Shown here: piece by piece, positions 20,441 to 31,599 of the stretch
Layout of the letters: each line of letters starts with the position of its first letter
How positions within the stretch are numbered: the stretch's first letter is position 1
Source of the DNA: Hypericum androsaemum
Lineage: Eukaryota > Streptophyta > Magnoliopsida > Malpighiales > Hypericaceae
Direction: 5' to 3'
Length of the DNA: 64,000 nucleotides
Assembly: GCA_963995505.1 (NCBI GenBank)
Contig: OZ023198.1
Location: 4,612,558-4,676,557, forward strand
Made by a program: the position numbers and the translations under genes
Notes under the pieces: generated by a model
Database searches by the model: none
What the model was told of the DNA's origin: nothing
What the model saw: only the letters and a program-made list of their open reading frames with translations

Positions 20441-22581
20441 TCGAGTTTTTTTTAAAAGTAGAATTATATTCATATTGGTGTTATGGACAACTATGCAAAA
20501 GGGTGACAAATCCTACGCTAAGAGCGGAGGGAACACCACTGACCTCTGTACAACCTGACACTCAAAGTGACAGGAAAGAGGTTAACCAAGGTAAAATCTA
20601 GAGTTGAAGAGAGAGATTTCTGCGATAATAAGCCCAATAAGGAATTGGCGGGCAAATTAAACTCCAGCTAACCGAAAACTAAGCCAAAATGTTCAGTAAG
20701 ACCAAGAGTAAGTCTTGTCTGCAGAGAAAGTCCCTAGAACCAGCCCAATTTTGCCACTCCATGACGATCCTTAGCACATCAGCGATAAGCACACCCAAGT
20801 ACGGGGCTGCCATTGAAGATTACATCATTACGATGAAGCTAAATGCGCCACATAAAAGAAGCGAAGATAGTGTACCACAACTTGCGAGTTGAATCCCCTC
20901 TCCCCACCAGCCTCATCCACTGTTGGAATACATGCTAATTAAAGCATAAGGCCCAAATATGGAAAGGCCCAAAGTGGGAAGCCCAAGTAGGAAATGGCAA
21001 TCCCACATTGGAAAGTGCAACAAGCTTTTCCTAGTTTATAAGGAGATGCTCCTTGTTAGCTAGGAAATGAGGTGACCACCTGGAAAGCCAACTCGGACCG
21101 TTGAGTACGTGCATGGGCTCGTGCACACGCACGTACGTGTGCGCATGGTGCATTATACTCAGGTCGTAATGAGCACTTTATGGAGCGCTTGGTACTTCGT
21201 ACGTGCGCATCATTGCGAAGAATAGCCTGCCTATTATCCGAAAGGATGTATCTCCTTGGATGTGCAGGCTGCCATACTTCGTGCCCCCTCGGAGTTGCCT
21301 GCTGCCAGCCATCCAGCGCCTATAAATAGGCCTCTCCCCCTCACTTGCATCTTGCCCCGAACACTCATTGCATAAGTATTCATTAGTAATAGTCGTTCTT
21401 TCTCTCTCTCTCTCAAGAAAGTTCTGAGTATCTAACGGTTCGCCGAAGCTTCGAGAATCATTGTGCTACGATCTTGGAAGTAACTAGTCATTATACATTG
21501 GGGACGATTGCCGTAGCCAGTAAGTACTGAATACGGGATAATCTCGTCTTACGGAGAAAGAGTCAAAGTCTTGCTTCGACTAAGATCCTAATCAAGTACA
21601 CCACCTCAGACACATACAACATCCATAATTCGAGGAACCTGTTTAAGCCCTCGCAAGGAGCCCAAGAAAAACCAGCTAAGTGGATGAAGTAATTCCAAGC
21701 TTTCGTTGCAAAAGAGCAGCCCATGAATAAATGGTTAATAGTCTCCAAGTGGGACGAAGGTCCTGGCCCTTCCGAACAAAGAACACAGCCGAAAGCCTAC
21801 TGTGCGAGCATTCTCAACCGAAGTAGATTTGACTTGGTCGCAATCCTGTCTTGCAAGGCCTGCCAAAGGAAGCAGGAAATCTTGGTGGGAATCAAATTGA
21901 TTCGTTCTTTGCACATGACTACAGACGAAATGTAACTGTAACCATTAAAGGCCTGAGAGTAGAGCGATTTGACTGAAAAGATGCTAGAGCTTTCAAAAGC
22001 CCACTTTAGCGAGTTGCGGCCCGAAGTCAAGGGAGAAAAGCTTCTTAATAGCTGAATGAGCATGTCCAAGATGGGCTGCTCCCAATCCTTAAATATTCAA
22101 CTCCAAGTCAGATTCTAGGACCAGGAGCCAAGGTGGTGTGACCCACAGTCAGCAACGGCAGCCTCTTTTTATGTAGACACCGAATGCAGGAGCGAAAAAC
22201 TGTCACACGCCCAAATGTCGTCCCAAAACTTAGTTTCCATACCACCCTTAATCAACATAGAGGAGCCATCTCTGAATTTCCTAGAAACCAAGCTATCACC
22301 CACCGACCCAAACCCCTTGCGAGGGTTATACGGGATATTTGAAATGGGGAAGGGAGGATTTGGGTTAGACCTGGATACATGAATACAACTCATCACCTTT
22401 GCCCAAAGCATCTCAGGGTTGGAGTAGTACCTGACAATCCATTTAGACAAGAGAGCCTCATTCTTGACATTAAGCCTAGAGATGCCCAGTCCTCCATTTT
22501 TAATTGGTAAGGAAATATTGTCCCAAGAGATCCAACAAAGTTTCTGTTGTTCGATGCCTCCCGACCAATAGAACCTCTGCA
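20441..22581 (-). mobile_element. LINE, 5'-truncated, with target duplication
   Basis: The plus strand shows a T run at 20441 (poly-A of the minus strand). Flanks are ATCTCATCGAG on the left and ATCTCAATCGAG on the right (22582-22593), an 11-12 bp duplication of the module sequence kept intact near 33205. The coding part is the C-terminal region of a plant LINE ORF2. It is interrupted by the solo LTR at 20921-21621. The reverse transcriptase core is absent. Confidence 0.85.
20441..22581 (-). pseudogene. LINE ORF2 C-terminal region (post-RT, zf-RVT)
   Basis: Minus strand from 22582 reads FYWSGG and then NGGLGISRLNVKNEALLSKW, the usual region after LINE reverse transcriptase. Then come NLIPTKISCFLWQALQDRI and ETINHLFMGCSFATKAWNYF, the zf-RVT domain. 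After removal of the solo LTR the frame continues through LWYTIFASFMWRI and then hits stops. At least two stops and frame changes make it a pseudogene. Confidence 0.85.
20921..21621 (+). mobile_element. solo LTR nested in the LINE
   Basis: 701 bp beginning TGTTGGAATACATG and ending ACATACAACA. Flanks are TCCAC (20916-20920) and TCCAT (21622-21626), one mismatch. A TATA box TATAAATAGG lies at 21321. Taking it out restores the LINE frame across the junction, which supports both borders. Its middle has an unusual alternation of GTGCACACGCACGTACGTGT type (about 21120-21150). A partial relative is at 33467-33722. Confidence 0.88.
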
Positions 22582-22593
22582 CATCTCAATCGA

Positions 22594-22984
22594 GTTTAGC
22601 ATTTGAATAACGTTATAAGACAAGATTTTATGTAACTTGAATATAGACAAAATAATTTTTTTAGTATTTATTATTTAAAAACTCAATTTCATATTTTTGG
22701 AGGAAAAAACATAAACTTTTTTTTTGTAATAATCTCTCTAAAGTGATATTTTTCTTCAGTCCCAACAATATCACTTTAGAACGGTTTTCGCTGTACACAT
22801 GCATGGTATAGATAGCCAAGGGGCCTTTCCTTACATTTTTTTTGTGAAAAGGGCTTTTTTTACATTTATCAAATGAATTAAATCCTGACCAAAAAATATT
22901 TATGGTTGTGTAAATTTTTTTGGTGATAAGGTAAGTGATTATGGAAAAATAAAAAAATTAAGGAAAAAGATATGATCTTGACGG
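22594..22984. other. module spacer
   Basis: AT-rich, shared with 33220-33400 and 34320-34460 (blocks GACAAGATTTTATGTAACTTG and TTATGGTTGTG). No gene. Confidence 0.65.
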
Positions 22985-23300
22985 GTGTTTCCTAATCTTG
23001 ATGGGTTGCAGGGATCAGAAGCTCGAGTTTTTTCAGATGACGATGCTGGACAAGGCCTATTTAAGCAAATTCGAAAAGTTATAGAATAATTTTCCCAAAA
23101 AAAATTCAAGAAACATTTAATTCGACGAGGAAAGGTCGGATCAAACAGCGCGATCCGGATGGTGCAAAGTCGTCGAGTCATGATGACGATGGAAAGATCA
23201 GAAATGAAGTTGTGCAAGATCAGAAACCATGTTCTGATGCTCATAATCAAGGCCTGAAGTCTGGACCGAGTGGCATATATCATGACAGAGAGGTACGTGC
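22985..23300 (+). pseudogene. CRF-like AP2/ERF gene remnant, module 1
   Basis: Scrambled pieces of the CRF-like gene: GATCAGAAGCTCGAG and GATGCTGGACAAGGCC (AP2 end), then a stretch equal to 59585-59715 of the copy at 59143 (ATCCGGATG, GATGACGATGGAAAGATC, CAAGGCCTGAA). Frames are broken and the start is lost. It marks the right end of module 1. Confidence 0.7.
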
Positions 23301-24414
23301 CGGAGAGATACAATTTAACAATGAAATAGCACCATCTTACTAAGTGGAGGGACAAAAACTCTTAGATATATAAATAAAATAGTCAATTACATCTTACTAA
23401 GTGCCCACTTCTTGACATTTTGTGAGTTTGCGATCATCACTTTGTCAAAATTCTATCACGAGGAAACTCAATGAAAAAAATCCATGATAAGGAAAGAGTA
23501 CCCGAGAAGGAAAGTCCCTCCTTGGCGTTTAGTATATCGCATAACCTGGCCTTATACCGTCACTAGGTAATACAACTCGGGAAAATTCCCCACCTTGGTT
23601 TCTTGCCATCCATACCTCTAGACATATGAGTGCATCGGGAAAGACTAACTCTCCGCAAATTATTTAAATACACATCAATACAAGAGACCGGAGAAACGTC
23701 AAAGACAACATACTCAAAGGACAACTCGAGAACAGCTATTTTTATCTTGTATATTAATTTGCAAAATTTTTATCTACATATTTTAAAGGCTGAAGAAGAC
23801 AATGAATTTATTCCAAATTATTTACTACTCATTTTTAGTTTGATTATATAGTCTTACCTTTTAAATGTATGGACTTTATCTCGAACCAGATTTTACAAAA
23901 ATATTCGCAAAAAAAATAAAAAAGGCATGCACTTCTTCACAATATTAATTTTCGGTAAAAAAAATGTCATAAAAAAAAATTCACCATAACACTTGATTTA
24001 AATTCGAATCAATTCTACAAATCTAAACATTATTAGAGATTTTTACATCACCGATAAGAATAATTTTTTTCAAATTTAAGAGCTCAAATTTACTTAAAAA
24101 TAAATTATATGTTCATTTTTTATGATTAAAAAATATTTATTTGGCGAACCGTTTCACTACTCAAAATCTCCAATATAATATCACCAATACATCCGTAGTT
24201 TTTTTCTTTGATCACGTAGTTAAACAGCGATGAATCACCTCCGGAATATATAATAACTGATGAAGACCTAGAAATCTCCAACATCAACTTAGTCAAAAAA
24301 AAGAATTACAGAATTAAAAGTCAAATTCAACTAAAAAAGTATCTTTTCCTTCACGGCATCACCGCCTCCTTAATATTATCATAAAAAAAAACTAAACAAC
24401 AAATTAATCAGCGA
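23301..24414. other. spacer; 23745-24010 is module edge block copy 2
   Basis: 23301-23744 shows no recognisable gene. 23745-24010 matches 11530-11760. 24170-24410 is the module block with CCACGAATCACCTCCGG or its variant that precedes every NIMIN copy on this strand. Confidence 0.6.
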
Positions 24415-24530
24415 ACTTGCTGGTGCCGGCGGCGACCTACCCCTTAACCGGCGGAACCGTGTTGAGGTCAAAAACTCCCCTCTCCTCCTCCTCCTCCCCC
24501 ACCGCGTTGACGAGGAGGACCTGAAATGAT
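24415..24530 (-). pseudogene. NIMIN-like stub, C-terminus only
   Basis: Minus strand reads GEEEEERGVFDLNTVPPVKG, the C-terminal 20 or so residues of the NIMIN-like paralogs with the DLN motif kept. The rest is deleted at about 24530. It marks the remains of module 2. Confidence 0.75.
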
Positions 24531-24668
24531 TTAATTACTCCTTAGTTAAAAAATTCAAAATATCAATAAGTGGTATGGGCTCCTGCCACACTTAAATAAA
24601 TATTATTTTATTTTTTTAACCATTGGGCCCTTTTTACATTTTTTTTGGTGAATGGGCTTTTTTTTATA

Positions 24669-25843
24669 GGGTAAATTACTCTCAGGTCCCTGGTGTTTAG
24701 TATATTCCGTGCTTACCTCCCTATATTCTGGTAATCGATTAAAAATTCTCTGAGGTTTGGTTTTATTATACTCTAGGGTTCCTCACTGACGTCAGCAGTC
24801 AAGATATTATTATTTTATTACTAAAATGACCATTATACCCCTGAGTTGTCTTCTCCGACCCATCCCCTCCATCTCTCCGACAACTGACCCAGACATCTCT
24901 GGCAACCCATCTTCAACGGCGATTCGGACATCCCCGGCATCCCATCTCCATCGTCCTCCTTCTTGTGGGTTAATTCTATCTACATCCTCGCTAAATCAAC
25001 TCTCTCTCTAAGGTGCTCGCCGGTCGTGGTTGAAGCTGGAAAAATCTCCTTCGACCTCGCCTCCTCTCTCCACTCAACGCCAAGAACTCGCTCTCAACTA
25101 CCAATTAAAACCCAATCTTATCCAATTAGAACCCCAGAACCCAGAACTTGTACAATTAATTTTTAGCTCCCGATTGGACCAAACAAGAACTGAATGGCGA
25201 CCCCTCTTCGACGCCGGCGCAGGTCCACGAGGAACCAAACTTCTCCCTAGGGTCGTGCAACCGAAAGCTCACCGGCACTTGTCGACGGTAGAAAGCGAAA
25301 TCAAAAACTACAAATCGAAGATGGGATCCTCGTCAGAAGGGAAGAAGAGAGAAGCCAGCAACTAAGCGATATGAGGAGGAAGAAGGGAGTGGCAGAGTTC
25401 GAGGAAATGGCACCGCTGTCCAAATCGATTGGGGAGAGGCACCGTCGTCCAAATCGATTGGGGAGAGGCACTGCCGTCTAAATCAATTGGGGAACCTACT
25501 GATGTTCGTGAGGGAGCCGATGCCGCTGTCATCTTCGTCAAGCGGAGTGACGGCGACGGCAGTCTCGACAGTCTCGTGAATTTCTCCCCGGCGCTGGTGA
25601 CCCTCATGGAGGATTAATTTTTGGTCCTCGTCGGCTTTTGCAGTTTTATTCATTTATTATTTTTTTATTAATTTGTGTAAGGGTATATTAGTCATTTTAC
25701 AAGAAAAAAAGTTTGATGACATCAGCAAGGGGTCTGAGAGTATAATAAAACCAAACTTCGGGAAATTTTTAATCGATTATAGGAATACAGGGGGAGAGCA
25801 CAGAATATACCAAATACCAGGGGCCTAAAAGTAATTTATCCCC
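24669..25843. mobile_element. long-TIR element, Mutator-like, contents unrecognised
   Basis: Ends GGGTAAATTACTCTCAGGTC and the complement of GGGATAAATTACTTTTAGGC. TIRs are about 180 bp, with shared AATCGATTAAAAATT and TTGGTTTTATTATACTCT. The interior (24840-25620) has near-coding composition but no family was recognised in any frame; it includes three 27-bp units CCAAATCGATTGGGGAGAGG at 25418-25495. No target duplication is visible; the right flank CTGACCAAA is module sequence and the left flank has lost some. A similar element is at 51682. Confidence 0.7.
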
Positions 25844-26430
25844 TGACCAAACAAATATTTATGGCTGTCTAATGTTTTTTTGGGTGATAAGGTTAGGGTT
25901 AAGTGATTATGATAAAATAGAAAAATTGAAGAAAAATCCAATATTTTTAAGAAATTCAAGAAATGTTTGAAATTATGGAGAGTTTAAAAGTTTTTTAGAA
26001 TCAAATTAGTATTAATATTTGGTAATGGCTAAATAGAACCACATAAACAATCTGAAACTTTCCAAGCCACAAGTTCCCTATTTGATTACCCTACAAATCG
26101 CACAGTACCTTTATGAATTTTACCCGATTTTATGACCTTTTTGACATTTTAAGGTGGGAATTAAAGATTCGGTCAAAAACCAGGTGGGAATTAAATATTT
26201 AATCTTGACGGGTGTTTCCTAATTTGCATGAACATGCTCATATTTATGTTACGGTTATAATTTTTTCCTCATGGTACTTTTTTATACGCTCTGATATCCA
26301 TAGTTAAATATTATCGGGACTATTTAGAATTGATAATTACGAAACTCTTTTTTCCTCGGGATATTGTAGTTAATTCTAATTGAGGTTGACTGGCCTCCAA
26401 AGAAACGTCTTTTCTGTTATTTCCTGTTCT
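25844..26430. other. module spacer before CRF leader
   Basis: AT-rich, aligned with 30190-30590 and 34380-34930 (blocks CCAAGCCACAAGTTCCCTAT, CTTTACCCGATTTT, CGGGTGTTTCCTAA). No gene. Confidence 0.7.
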
Positions 26431-26435
26431 GGGTT

Positions 26436-27063
26436 TGATATGAATCAGATCTGCAAGAAGTTATAATTATTTAATAATTCGTTTTTGAGTTTCAAAGTCT
26501 ATTTAGGAAGTTAATTATTTGTTAATTTCATTTTACATGAGTTCTATTCTGTTTAGGAAGTTACAAAAAAGATAATTTCATTTTATTAGGAGTTCTAGTC
26601 TGTTTAAGAAGTCAATTATGAGATAATCACATTTTTTAGTATTCCTAGTAGGATTAGAGTTATTTTCCTTTTTAGTTTCCCTTTTTAAGTCATATTTATC
26701 TAGTTAGAAGTTTTATTTAACTATGATTATTTTTGTAACAATCTGTCTATATATAAAGGCTTTATCAATGAGAATGAGGAGAATAATTTGAGTACAAAAA
26801 ACGTGGGCTTTGCTCTCTTGGTTCTTCGGAACTGTTCGAACACAGCGGAGGGATTCCGTTCGTTCACCTTCGACTTATCAAGCGGATCTACATCACCGTT
26901 TGTGGCGTCTTCATCAATTCAAGTTCTTGTTTCCCTACAGCAGCGGGTCGAGGTTGTTCATACCGAGGTTCTTGCAAAGGTGCAAACAACGGGTCGAGAT
27001 TTCCATCAATCTGAACATAGATAGATCCAGCTTTCGCGTGGATCCGTAACGAGATTCACATCA
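26436..27063 (+). mobile_element. solo LTR with GGGTT target duplication, in the CRF leader
   Basis: 628 bp starting TGATATGAATC and ending GATTCACATCA, inverted termini. GGGTT flanks it (26431-26435, 27064-27068). A TATA box (TATATATAAAGG) lies near 26748. Without it the leader CTGGGTTTTAGG of the sister copies is restored, which proves the borders. It separates the leader of the CRF remnant from its promoter. Confidence 0.9.
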
Positions 27064-27261
27064 GGGTTTTAGGTGTTTAGCGAGGTTTAAGAACTTGGAA
27101 ACCGGCGGGAGATTCCTTTATAGCAAGGATTGTGAAGAGATTTTCTTCCCTTTAGGTTTCCTCTCTTCTAATTAATCACCTCTTCCTTTTTAGTTAGTGA
27201 AATACTTATCGAAGGAGTTTTGAGTTTTTCCCAGTTTGAATACAAAACAATAGCAGTCCTA

Positions 27262-27408
27262 ATGGAGAGGGAGGATTTTGATCAAGTCATGAGCTACGTC
27301 AATGAGAAAGTCAGGAAGTTGAAATTGCGAGACGAGTCCTCTCCAATGAGGAAGGTTAGGATCATGCATAGTGATCTTGATGCTACAGAGTTGTCGGGTG
27401 ACGATTAG
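27262..27408 (+). pseudogene. CRF-like gene, N-terminal stub, module 2
   Basis: 48 residues, MEREDFDQVMSYVNEKVRKL onward to LDATELSGDD, then a stop. It equals residues 1-48 of the copy at 35033 and includes the CRF-type motif (KVRIMHSDLDATELS). Everything downstream, including the AP2 domain, is replaced by unrelated DNA after the stop. Confidence 0.75.
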
Positions 27409-28150
27409 TCTGCCAGGACACGAGTAAACTCCCGTGCTTGTAAAGTGACGAGGGAAGAGGGTGCCCCGGAGTAGTGCCAGGTCGAAACGTCATGTCACTC
27501 CGCCATCTCCATAGCCACCAACAGGCCGTCACAAATGTTGTAGCCCACTGCGGGCCCTCGGCAGAGCCGGAGGTGTTTGAAATATTGGGTCAAAGCCACC
27601 TGCGTGGGTCTGTCTCAGTGTAGAAGCTTTTGGCGGTGGTGGCAGGAGCAAATAAATATAATAACTGATTAAGACCTAAAAATTATTGTTTTTAAAGATG
27701 CGGTTCAACCGGTCAAACCACAATTCGAAAGATTTATCAAGTCAAAAATATAGGTCAGGTCGTCAATCTAACGAACTGACTATTTTTTGGTTGGACCGAA
27801 TAGTTGGACCGAAGAAATGACACGGGAAATTCCAGTTTATTAGGTTAGCCCAAAAAAGTGAATAACCGAGCCTTTACTTACCGTATTTTACTTTTTTTGT
27901 TCCAACTTCTAACCCTAGAACTAAAAAACTTTACCCGACACATGCATTTGATTCTATTTGCCGATGCATTTGATGATTTTTGGAGGCGTGAGTGTAATTA
28001 CATATACGACTATACATATATTCTATATATATCATTATAAAAAATATTTTAAAATAAAAAATGACCAGTCCGTTCGACAGTTCAACCGACCAATTTGGTT
28101 GACCCAAAAATCGGACCAAAATTTGAATCGGACTCCAAGTAATTTTTGAA
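27409..28150. other. GC-rich unknown block, then AT-rich spacer
   Basis: 27409-27650 is GC-rich, has no open frame and matches nothing else in the window. It directly abuts the truncated CRF stub and may be inserted sequence. 27650-28150 is AT-rich; nothing recognisable. Confidence 0.45.
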
Positions 28151-28326
28151 AACAATGCTAGAAATCTCCAACATCAACTTAATCAAAGAAAAGAATTACA
28201 GAATTAAAAGTCAAATTCAACTAAAAAGTATATTCTCCTGCGCTGGTATCACCGCTTCCTTAACATTATTATCATAAAAAACTAAACGACAAATTAATCA
28301 GCAAACCTGCCGGCGCCGGCAGCGAC

Positions 28327-28710
28327 CTACCCCTTCACCGTCGGCACAACGTTCAGGTCAAAACCCCCACTCTCTTCCTCCTCCTCCCCTGCCGCATTGA
28401 CAAGATCTCTCTCTCCTCCGCTCATTCCCCCCTCTATCTCCTCCAACGAACCGCCGTCGCCGGCCACCGACTCGACGGCGGCGCGCCATCCCTGGCCGTT
28501 GATGTTCCCTCGATTGAAGTACTTGAATGCCACTTGCATCCTCGTCACGATCGCGAAGAACTCCTCCACCTCGCCTTCATCCTCCTTGTCGTCCCGTTTC
28601 CTCCCGCCGGCACCAGTCCTCTTGTTCCTTCCGGAAGCTCCGGCCTCCTTCTCCTCGGGGTCCTTCTCCCATCTTCTCGTCTTCTCTTTGGCGAGTTTCC
28701 CCTTCTCCAT
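28327..28710 (-). CDS. NIMIN-like protein, copy B
   Basis: 127 residues, differing from copy A at scattered positions. The core reads EVEEFFAIVTRMQVAFKYF (47-65), with R to T in the usual IVRRM, and the C-terminal motif is GGFDLNVVPTVKG. Basic N-terminus and acidic stretch are kept. Start at MEKGK as in the paralogs. The leader has a short GA tract (about 28738-28750). The downstream CRF gene expected in its module is missing. Function as for copy A, inferred. Confidence 0.68.
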   Translation of the reverse strand: MEKGKLAKEKTRRWEKDPEEKEAGASGRNKRTGAGGRKRDDKEDEGEVEEFFAIVTRMQVAFKYFNRGNINGQGWRAAVESVAGDGGSLEEIEGGMSGGERDLVNAAGEEEEESGGFDLNVVPTVKG

Positions 28711-29822
28711 AATTGGACCACTCTCGAGAAAGATTGGAAGAGAGAGAGAGACAAGGGCGTGCGGTGGTCTGGAAAATAATTTCCAATGACCAAGACCCCC
28801 TTTTAGTAAACTATCGGTCTTCTAATATTTTTAAAAAAACTATGATCCGAATTTGAATTAATTAATGTAACAGATTGAATACCATTCGGTCCAAAATACT
28901 ATTTTATTATTATTAGAAAAAAGTGTCGTAAAGATATGGAAATTTTGATAAAAGGATAATATAATTATGATATGGTACAGTGGAGTAGTTACAGTTAGGA
29001 GTGAAAGTGAGTATGATGTCGTGGAGTTTAATAGTATCACAACAAGCAAACTTTTTAGAATCAACTCGTGTTTTCCGTTTTTTCAATAAAAAATTTAATT
29101 AATAAATTTCGAATTTTGAATTATTAGAAATATGTTGTTCTAACTTAAATTAAGATTACAAAACTTATATGGTTATTATAAATTTTGTTTGTTCGAAATT
29201 GTCTAATATGCACATATCGATTTTTGCTAAGTCTTCTAATCAACGTTCAAGATGAGTAGGTAGCACATCGATATTTGGTCAGCCTCGTCGGAACCTAAAC
29301 TTAGGTTTTACTCTAATATAGTATTTTTTTTCAAATTAAATAAAATAACCACAGCAATGGAATTGGAACTTTGAGAATTAAGAAAGAAAACGAGATTTGT
29401 ATAGGACTAACAGACTTTTTAATGATCCCAAGTAGTTGGTAACAAATGCAACTCATGTCGACTAACAGACTTTTTAAGCTTATATAAAATACTTCGCCAC
29501 AAATGTGATATGATGTTCGAAATTAGATTTGTCGAATTTTTTTTAGTTGTTGGAGTTGGTGGCGACTTGAGGAGCGGAAAATGCCTAGAATATATCTTTG
29601 TAGACTTTTGCATGGAATGTGGTATCGGACGTCGTCAATGTGATTCCTAGAGATGGCGTCACATTTTTCTTCGTGTTGATTCCTAGAGAAAGCTTCATTT
29701 ATTGGTCGAAAACCAAATAAATGCTGAATTGATGTATTTGAATTTGAGTTGAGTTATATAAAAAAATGATGGTATACTTTAAAAAATCTAATTCTATCTA
29801 AAGTAGATATTTCATCACTAAT

Positions 29823-29824
<2 letters not shown>

Positions 29825-29854
<30 letters not shown>
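29825..29854. repeat. (TA)n microsatellite
   Basis: About 15 TA units. The same place in the sister modules has (TA)n at 32745-32772 and only a short run at 16580 and 34015. Confidence 0.9.
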
Positions 29855-29858
<4 letters not shown>

Positions 29859-30098
29859 GATAAAAAGTTAAATTTCTTTTAAATTGCTAAAGATTTTTTT
29901 GCAAATTTTTTTATGGAGTTAAATAAAACATTTGGTAAATAAATTTAGTAACCACTCAAAAATTAAATGGGACATTTTCCCTTCAAAACTGTCACGTAAT
30001 ATCCCAAAAAAAATGTTACGTAATATCCCTGAAAAAAAATGTCACGTAATTTAAATTTATACCACATGAATATAATTATGTTTATTAACAAAAACAAC

Positions 30099-30176
30099 TG
30101 TTATAATTTTTAGGCGATGGATTAGTAGATTTTCAACACTTATAAACTAACCCACCACATTCACAATCACAACTAG
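30099..30176 (-). repeat. partial TRIM LTR
   Basis: Begins TGTTATAATTTTTAGG and reads GTAGATTTTCAACACTTATAA-like sequence as in the TRIM LTRs at 9140 and 5389, then ends abruptly. Lies in module spacer. Confidence 0.55.
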
Positions 30177-30595
30177 CAAAAAAATCCTGGCCAAAAAAAA
30201 TTTATGGTTGTGTAATGTTTTTTTTGGTGATAAGGTTAGGGTTAAGTGATTATGAAAAATTAAGGAAAAATCAAATATTTTTAAGAAATTCAAGAAATAT
30301 TCGAAATTATGGAGAGTTTAAAAGTTTTTTAAATCAAATTAGTATTAATATTTGATAATGTCTAAATAGAACTACATAAACAATCTGAAGCTTTCCAAGC
30401 CACAAGTTCCCTATTTGATTACCCTACAAATCGCACAGTACCTTTATGAACTTTACCCGATTTTAATGACCGTTTTGCCATTTGAAAGTGGGAATTAAAG
30501 ATTTAATCTTAACGGGTGTTTCTAATTTGCATGAACACTCTCATATTTATGTTGCCGTTATAATTTTTACCTCAGTACTTTTAATAAGCTCTGAT

Positions 30596-30790
30596 TGGGT
30601 GCGGGCAATGTGCGCCCCGAAGTACATACCGGAGGGCCTGCAAATATTATTTTTATGCAATTTTATTTTTATACATTTTAATTTTAACGGACCATAACTT
30701 TTGACTCGTTTAGAGTTTTTTTTTAAATTTTCAACGACAAAATCACAACGACACATCAATTTTCAACGGCAAATTAAAATTTTCAAAGTT
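30596..30790. repeat. short relative of the CCGTTG element
   Basis: Starts GGGTGCGGGCAATGTGCGCC like the element at 11793 and includes ACCATAACTTTTGACTCGTT (compare 11935). The tandem core is represented only by a few CAACGAC/CAACGGC units in opposite sense. Confidence 0.5.
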
Positions 30791-31085
30791 ACATTACATA
30801 ATTTTTTATTGGGTAGAATAGAATACATCACGTAGTTTTTTGTGTGGTGTTAATACATCACGTAGTTAAACAGCGATGAATCACCTCCGGAATATATAAT
30901 AACTGATTAAGACCTAGAAATCTCCAACATCAACTTAGTCAAAGAAAAGAATTACAGAATTAAAAGTCAAATTCAACTAAAAAACATATTTTCCTTCACT
31001 GGAATTACCGCTTCCTTAACATTATTATCATAAAAAAACACTAAACTACAAATTAACCAGCGAACCTGCCGGCGCCGGCGGTGGC

Positions 31086-31472
31086 CTACCCCGTCACAGG
31101 CGGCACAGCGTTCAGGTCAAAACCCCCCCTCTCTTCCTCCTCCTCCCCCGCCGCGTTGACGATATCTCTCTCTCCTCCGCTCATTCCCCCCTCTTTCTCC
31201 TCCAACAGACCGCCGTCACCGGCCACCGACTCTACGGCGTCGCGCCACCTCTGGCCGTTGATGTTCCCTCTATCGAAGTATTTGACCGCCATTTGCATCC
31301 TCCTCACGATCGCGAAGAACTCCTCCACCTCACCCTCCTCCTCCTCCTCGTCGTCCCGTTCTCTTCTTCCGGCGCCGGTCCTCTTGTTCCTTCCAGAAGC
31401 TCCGGCCTCCTTCTCCTCGGGATCCTTCTCCCATCTTTTCCTCTTCTCTTTGGCGATTTTCCCCTTCTCCAT
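31086..31472 (-). CDS. NIMIN-like protein, copy C
   Basis: 128 residues from the conserved MEKGK start; the frame stays open 37 codons further upstream, but the paralogs do not share that part. Core EVEEFFAIVRRMQMAVKYF and C-terminal GGFDLNAVPPVTG with the DLN motif. The upstream region (higher coordinates) holds degenerate TGACGTCG and TGGCGTCA sites at 32548 and 32573. It heads the most complete module, with two CRF-like genes 3.6 and 5 kb to its right on the opposite strand. Confidence 0.7.
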   Translation of the reverse strand: MEKGKIAKEKRKRWEKDPEEKEAGASGRNKRTGAGRRERDDEEEEEGEVEEFFAIVRRMQMAVKYFDRGNINGQRWRDAVESVAGDGGLLEEKEGGMSGGERDIVNAAGEEEEERGGFDLNAVPPVTG

Positions 31473-31599
31473 AATTGAACCACTCTCGAGAAAGATTGGA
31501 AGGAAGTTTCCCCTTAAAAAAAGGAAAGTTTGGAAGAGAGAGAGGAGCGCGTGGTGGTCTGGAAAATAATTTCCAATGACCAAGACCCCCTTTTAGTAA

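Larger units (their letters stand above)
28800..30590. other. module 3 spacer
   Basis: Shared with 14520-15220, 16296-16696, 31600-32990 and 34320-34760. Contains a (TA)n tract at 29825-29854 and a TRIM LTR piece at 30099-30176. No gene; the CRF leader and gene are absent, the module being cut at 30590. Confidence 0.7.

Noticed and set aside
26788..27049. Two plus-strand frames of about 79 codons
   Set aside because: They lie inside the solo LTR 26436-27063, downstream of its TATA box, and have no domain.
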